Source: Candidatus Nitrotoga sp. AM1P
Lineage (GTDB): Bacteria > Pseudomonadota > Gammaproteobacteria > Burkholderiales > Gallionellaceae
DNA: 64,000 nt
Direction: 5' to 3'
Assembly (NCBI RefSeq): GCF_013168275.1
Contig: NZ_AP019547.1
Coordinates: forward strand, 2,356,001 to 2,420,000
Made by a program: the position numbers and the translations under genes. Shown here piece after piece: positions 60,508 to 64,000 of the stretch. Under the pieces are notes generated by a model. The model was not told the DNA's origin. It did not search any database and saw only the letters and a program-made list of their open reading frames with translations. Within the stretch, counting starts at the first letter, position 1. Every line of letters starts with the position of its first letter.

Positions 60508-61187
60508 ATAAGTTGTCGTTGATGGGTTTGTTGAGCTTGGTGATTCGCCGCGATTTGGTGCTGGCCATGCGTCGCCGTGCCGATGTGCTGACGACACTGA
60601 TTTTTTTCGTTATTGTGGTCAGTCTGTTTCCCCTAGGGGTGGGTCCCGAAATGGATATGCTGCGCAAAATGGCTCCCGGTGTGGTTTGGGTGGCGGCTTT
60701 GTTGGCTTCAATGCTATCACTGGGGCGCATGTTTTCTGCGGATTATCTGGACGGTACTCTGGAGCAGATGATGCTGGTACCGCAGTCGTTGTCGGTACTC
60801 GTGTTAGCTAAGATTTTGGCCCACTGGATGGTCTCTGGTCTGCCGTTGGTGATTATGGCTCCGGTGCTGGGCTTGCAGTTTGATATGCCGGCACAGGCAT
60901 TATGGGTATTGATCGCTGCACTGCTTCTTGGCACACCGATACTCAGCATGATAGGTGCGGTCGGTGCTGCGTTGACACTGGGGCTGCGCGGTGGCGGGGC
61001 GTTGGTGTCGCTACTGGTGTTGCCGTTGTGCATCCCGGTGCTGATTTTTGGAGCAGGCGCAGTGGAAGCCGTTGTAAGCGGCACAAGTGTGGGTTCTCAT
61101 TTATCGTTGCTTGGTGCGCTCCTGGTGATGGCATTGGTATTTACGCCATGGGTTACGGCACTTGCTCTGCGTATTTCAGTGGAATAA
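60504..61187 (+). CDS. ccmB: Heme exporter membrane protein CcmB
   Basis: CcmB is the membrane partner of CcmA. The 227-aa protein has six hydrophobic segments. An RRDLVLAMRRRADVLTTLIF-type amphipathic start lies before the first helix and SADYLDGTLEQMMLVPQSL after the second. ATG 60504 overlaps the ccmA stop (ATGA), and five codons upstream (MACAV) belongs to ccmA. Co-translation is likely. Confidence 0.95.
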   Translation: MNKLSLMGLLSLVIRRDLVLAMRRRADVLTTLIFFVIVVSLFPLGVGPEMDMLRKMAPGVVWVAALLASMLSLGRMFSADYLDGTLEQMMLVPQSLSVLVLAKILAHWMVSGLPLVIMAPVLGLQFDMPAQALWVLIAALLLGTPILSMIGAVGAALTLGLRGGGALVSLLVLPLCIPVLIFGAGAVEAVVSGTSVGSHLSLLGALLVMALVFTPWVTALALRISVE

Positions 61188-61218
61188 AACACATTGTGTA
61201 TTTTTAATTGGGTTGATA

Positions 61219-61956
61219 TTGGCTATAAATTGGTTTAAATATTCCTCGCCAAGCTCCTTTTATCGGGTGGCAGGTAAGATGGTGCCCTGGTTTGCATGGT
61301 CGGCTGCTATCCTATTTGTTGTGGGGCTTTATATTGGTTTTTTTGTGGCACCGACTGATATCCAGCAAAGCGAAGCTTATCGCATCATGTTCATACATGT
61401 GCCTGCTTCCATCTTGTCCATGTTTATCTATTTGGTTATGGCGGGTTATGCCGCGCTTGGGCTGATTTTCAATACGCGCCTGTCTTCCATGATGGCTTCT
61501 GCGCTGGCACCTACGGGCGCGCTGCTTGCCTTTCTTTCGCTATGGACTGGTGCGTTGTGGGGCAAGCCGATGTGGGGTGCTTGGTGGGTGTGGGATGCGC
61601 GACTGACTTCCGAACTCATCTTACTATTCCTTTATCTCGGTTTTATTGCTTTGCATGCCTCGATTGATGATCCGCGTCGTGCCGACCGTGCCAGTGCGCT
61701 GCTCGCCATAATAGGCTCGGTCAATGTTCCTATCATCTATTTTTCAGTGCAATGGTGGAATACACTGCATCAAGGAGCTACGGTCAAATTCACCGGCACC
61801 AGTATGCACGTGGCTATGCAGCAGGGTATGTATACCATGATGCTGGCGGTCTGGTTATATGCCATTGCGGTTTCTTTACTACGTGTGCGTTGTATTATTT
61901 TAGAGCGTGAATGCAAGGCCCAGTGGGTATCTGAGCTCGTGGAGGTTAAGCGATGA
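61219..61956 (+). CDS. ccmC: Heme transporter CcmC
   Basis: CcmC loads heme on CcmE. The 245-aa protein has six transmembrane helices and the tryptophan-rich heme motif WGAWWVWDARLT near residue 119-130, with periplasmic histidines (FIHVPASIL and TSMHVAMQQG). The start is uncertain. TTG 61219 gives AINWFKYSSPSSFYRVAGKM, the usual beta-type N-terminus. TTG 61213 and ATG 61162 (overlapping ccmB) are alternatives. Its stop overlaps ccmD by four nt. Confidence 0.93.
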   Translation: MAINWFKYSSPSSFYRVAGKMVPWFAWSAAILFVVGLYIGFFVAPTDIQQSEAYRIMFIHVPASILSMFIYLVMAGYAALGLIFNTRLSSMMASALAPTGALLAFLSLWTGALWGKPMWGAWWVWDARLTSELILLFLYLGFIALHASIDDPRRADRASALLAIIGSVNVPIIYFSVQWWNTLHQGATVKFTGTSMHVAMQQGMYTMMLAVWLYAIAVSLLRVRCIILERECKAQWVSELVEVKR

Positions 61957-62120
61957 GCTGGGGTGAGTTTCTTGCCATGAACGGCTATGCTTGGTACATA
62001 TGGGGTTCGTACGGAATGGCACTGCTGATATTTATTATTGAAATTCTGATGGTGCGCCACAGAAGAAGGCTTATCTTGCAGCAATTATACTTGATGCGCA
62101 ATGCAGAAGATGCCATGTGA
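61953..62120 (+). CDS. ccmD: Heme exporter protein CcmD
   Basis: CcmD is a small membrane protein needed to release holo-CcmE. The 55-aa sequence has one transmembrane helix (about 15-34, YIWGSYGMALLIFIIEILMV) followed by a basic RHRRR cluster, as in the family. ATG 61953 overlaps the ccmC stop (ATGA). Confidence 0.9.
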   Translation: MSWGEFLAMNGYAWYIWGSYGMALLIFIIEILMVRHRRRLILQQLYLMRNAEDAM

Positions 62121-62351
62121 CGTAATATGTAAAGGGTAGGTTTATCAGCTATCCTGATCGTTTCACTAATTCGTGTGATGATCGCGAAAATTCTTCGAAT
62201 GGGACCAAGAATGTTTATCTATGCGAATACAAGCGTGGAATATTCAGGTACCTGATGGAACAAAACTTTACAAAATAAACTCAAAAGCTCGAAGCTGTAT
62301 CTATTCATAAAGCATTCGGACTGAAATAATATTGATATTGGAAAAAATAAC
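62121..62351 (+). other. Gap between ccmD and ccmE
   Basis: About 230 nt without a gene inside a cluster where these genes usually touch or overlap. The sequence is AT-rich. I found no terminator and no clear promoter. Confidence 0.4.
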
Positions 62352-62828
62352 ATGAAACCGCGTCAGAGAAAATTTGTATATATAATTATTGCACTTGTTG
62401 CTTTGGGTACGGCCATAGGTTTGGTGTTATATGCACTAAACGATAATATTAGCCTGTACTTTACCCCGACCCAAGTTCTTAATAAAGAAGCGCCACAGGG
62501 GCGCGGCTTCCGGATGGGCGGATTAGTGGCTATGGATAGTGTCAAGCGCCAGAGCGATGGTTTGACAGTGAATTTCAGCATAACCGATACCGCCAAGAGT
62601 ATGCCGGTTGTATACAAAGGTTTCTTGCCCGATCTCTTTAAAGAAGGGAAAGGAGTTGTGGTGCATGGCAAGCTTGAGGCGGGGAACGTGTTCCGTGCAG
62701 ATGAGGTGTTGGCCAAGCATGATGAAAACTACATAGCTCCGGAAGCCGCATATGCTATGAAGCAGGCTGCTAAAGGACAGTCTACGGTGAATGCTGCGTC
62801 ATCCGTTAGCGCACCTGCTGCAAAATAG
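62352..62828 (+). CDS. ccmE: Heme chaperone CcmE
   Basis: CcmE binds heme covalently in the periplasm and hands it to the CcmFH ligase. The 158-aa protein has an N-terminal anchor (about 9-28), an OB-fold domain (FRMGGLVAMDSVKRQSDGLT, VVYKGFLPDLFKEGKGVVV) and heme-binding His 123 in AKHDENYIAP. A disordered Ala/Ser tail ends it. ccmF, ccmG and ccmH, which normally follow, are not in the window. Confidence 0.96.
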   Translation: MKPRQRKFVYIIIALVALGTAIGLVLYALNDNISLYFTPTQVLNKEAPQGRGFRMGGLVAMDSVKRQSDGLTVNFSITDTAKSMPVVYKGFLPDLFKEGKGVVVHGKLEAGNVFRADEVLAKHDENYIAPEAAYAMKQAAKGQSTVNAASSVSAPAAK

Positions 62829-63289
62829 TCCGAAAATTACAACTTGATTTTAGGAAACCTCGGTCTTGCTTGAGGGGACTTTAGAAGAAATTCAGTTTCC
62901 GTCCTATACCCCCTCAGGCTAGGTGTTGTCTAACAGTTAATTTTTCTGATTCAGTCAATGGCTTTCCATCGTGGATAAGCACCTGCGGTTAGGCTGAGAG
63001 TTTCTAACGTAAAGTCGACATCCTAAAATACCTGAAACTGTCGATGTGTAAAGAGTTATAGGTCACAAACGTGCGTAGTGACTAAAGACTATACAAGAAA
63101 TAGAATTGGCGATAGAAGTAGAGCTTATTAAAATAATTACTGGATTTGCGTGGTTCTATTTTTGACGTTGGCTCTAATCCGCATGGGATGTCAGTAATTT
63201 TGTAGGAAAGTTTTTAGAAAAAACTGAAAACTCTCGAAAAAATGACTAGTAACAAGGGATTGTAGAAATTTACACTGAATTTTAGATAA
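62829..63289. other. Non-coding stretch between ccmE and the tRNA-Phe fragment
   Basis: About 460 nt with no plausible gene on either strand and no recognisable piece of ccmF. Confidence 0.4.
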
Positions 63290-63318
63290 AGAAAAAAGCC
63301 TGCGTTTCTGCAAGCCTT
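63290..63318 (-). terminator. Minus-strand terminator after the tRNA-Phe fragment
   Basis: On the minus strand GCTTGC-AGAAAC-GCAGGC (one G-U pair) is followed by six T residues. It lies about 12 nt past the end of the tRNA-Phe 3' sequence and looks like that gene's original terminator, left behind when an element inserted. Confidence 0.5.
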
Positions 63319-63326
63319 TTAAATAC

Positions 63327-63375
63327 TGGTGGCCCGGGGCGGAATCGAACCACCGACAACGAGGATCTTCAAATC
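63327..63375 (-). repeat. tRNA-Phe 3'-end fragment, probable attachment site
   Basis: The minus strand reads from the anticodon loop (TTGAAGA, anticodon GAA) through GTCGGTGGTTCGATTCC and GCCCCGGGCCACCA, the 3' half of a betaproteobacterial tRNA-Phe. The 5' half is missing and the anticodon stem cannot close. Homology starts in the anticodon loop, a common crossover region for tyrosine recombinases. I read it as the duplicated att end of an element extending to the right, with the intact tRNA-Phe beyond the window. Confidence 0.75.
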
Positions 63376-63489
63376 GGGCTTTGTGCATGAATCAAAACAA
63401 TCATAAATAAATAAGAACAAATAAAACATGATGATATGGACGTCTCGCTATTCCAGCTTGTTCTAATATACGTTTGGGTTTTGACAGCC

Positions 63490-63508
63490 AGTGTCCCGTT
63501 AGTGTCCC
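63490..63508. repeat. Paired AGTGTCCC direct repeats near the att site
   Basis: AGTGTCCC occurs at 63490-63497 and 63501-63508, 11 bp apart, about one helical turn. This spacing and place, inside the element near its end, suit arm-type integrase sites. The role is inference. Confidence 0.4.
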
Positions 63509-63569
63509 ACAAAATTCCCCTGGATCTTGAATGCGCTGGCTACCTAATTAATTCTCTGCTAGCAAAGAA

Positions 63570-64000
63570 TTAATTCCCAGAACGCTTCTTCATCTCCATG
63601 TTGCTCATGATAGCCATCAGGCGCTCATAGCTGGTGTCATCCTCAGTCTTGATAGGCTCACCGTCCTTTACGCCACCAATGGCCATACGATCCCCCACTT
63701 TTCAGGCTTAAGCTTGCTGGCTACCCATTTACGTGTATCCACACGGTTCCTAGCCCATGACACATAGGCGCTGTCAATGCGTGCGACACCTTTATCGTCG
63801 ATAACCTGCCTTGGTTCTTCATCAGCGGTAGCAATGATCTCATCAGCAAGAGTATCTGCTTGGTGCAGTTTGGCATCGTCGTACTTCTTAGAAAACTCTG
63901 GATATTTACGCAGTCATTGATAGATCGTGATGAACGCCGGCATCTCCGATCGGCTCTTCAGTATTCTGTTCAGGGACTCTCCGGCACTTAGACGGGCACA
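63570..64000 (-). pseudogene. Phage terminase small subunit, decayed, continues beyond the window
   Basis: The minus-strand translation resembles a phage terminase small subunit, the DNA-recognition part of the packaging motor: LSAGESLNRILKSRSEMPAF, KYPEFSKKYDDAKLHQADTL, DSAYVSWARNRVDTRKWVAS and KLKPEKWG. Two lesions break it. A TGA at 63914-63916 stands where Trp is expected before LRKYPEF. One G is missing in the run complementary to 63692-63696, shifting frame after KWG; restoring it gives DRMAIGGVKDGEPIKTE and an ending KKRSGN-stop at 63570-63572. The N-terminus lies beyond 64000. It supports a degenerate prophage to the right of the tRNA-Phe fragment. Family assignment is from recalled pattern. 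Confidence 0.75.

Overview
The window is a chromosomal segment of a betaproteobacterium. Protein sequences and gene order (tRNA-Tyr/Gly/Thr-tuf-tRNA-Trp-secE-nusG-rplKAJL-rpoBC-rpsLG-fusA-tuf-S10/spc/alpha; ilvIHC-psd-pssA; fabF-pabC-mltG; sigma factor-DUF3619-DUF3106) fit the order Nitrosomonadales. Moderate GC and the protein styles point to the Gallionellaceae. That family-level placement is inference.

Layout. 1-1939: the N-terminal 646 codons of an alpha-glucan phosphorylase on the minus strand, running off the left edge. 1940-3585: an AT-rich, palindrome-rich, gene-poor stretch with one orphan 106-aa gene. 3586-9112: three minus-strand genes, for a membrane-anchored methyltransferase, a PAS-PAS-GGDEF-EAL protein and a Kef-type K+/H+ antiporter. 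9490-41645: a near-continuous 32-kb transcription and translation super-cluster on the plus strand. It starts at a strong promoter before tRNA-Tyr and ends at a clear terminator after rplQ. It has two almost identical tuf genes, a second strong promoter inside the rpoC stop codon, and several internal hairpins and leaders. 41870-44073: three minus-strand envelope genes, a four-TM protein and two exported proteins sharing a C-terminal domain with conserved Cys and His. I do not recognise that set as a described system. 44421-49156: uvrA, divergent from a YajR-like MFS transporter and ssb. 49339-49437: a MITE-like element. 49588-50956: an ECF sigma factor with DUF3619 and DUF3106 proteins. 51253-62828: branched-chain amino acid synthesis (ilvIHC), phosphatidylethanolamine synthesis (psd, pssA), acyl carrier protein and KAS II, aminodeoxychorismate lyase, MltG, and cytochrome c maturation genes ccmABCDE.

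63290-64000: a chromosome/mobile-element junction. A 3' fragment of a tRNA-Phe gene, with what looks like its own terminator, is followed by paired AGTGTCCC repeats and a decayed phage terminase small-subunit gene. This looks like an att site with a prophage remnant that continues beyond the right edge. ccmF, ccmG and ccmH are not in the window.

Most of the window is ordinary housekeeping. The places most worth a second look are the two related exported proteins with their membrane partner (41.9-44.1 kb), the orphan gene with its 5' hairpin (2.8-3.2 kb), the MITE-like element (49.4 kb) and the tRNA-Phe/prophage junction (63.3-64 kb). I saw no CRISPR array, rRNA operon or complete insertion sequence.
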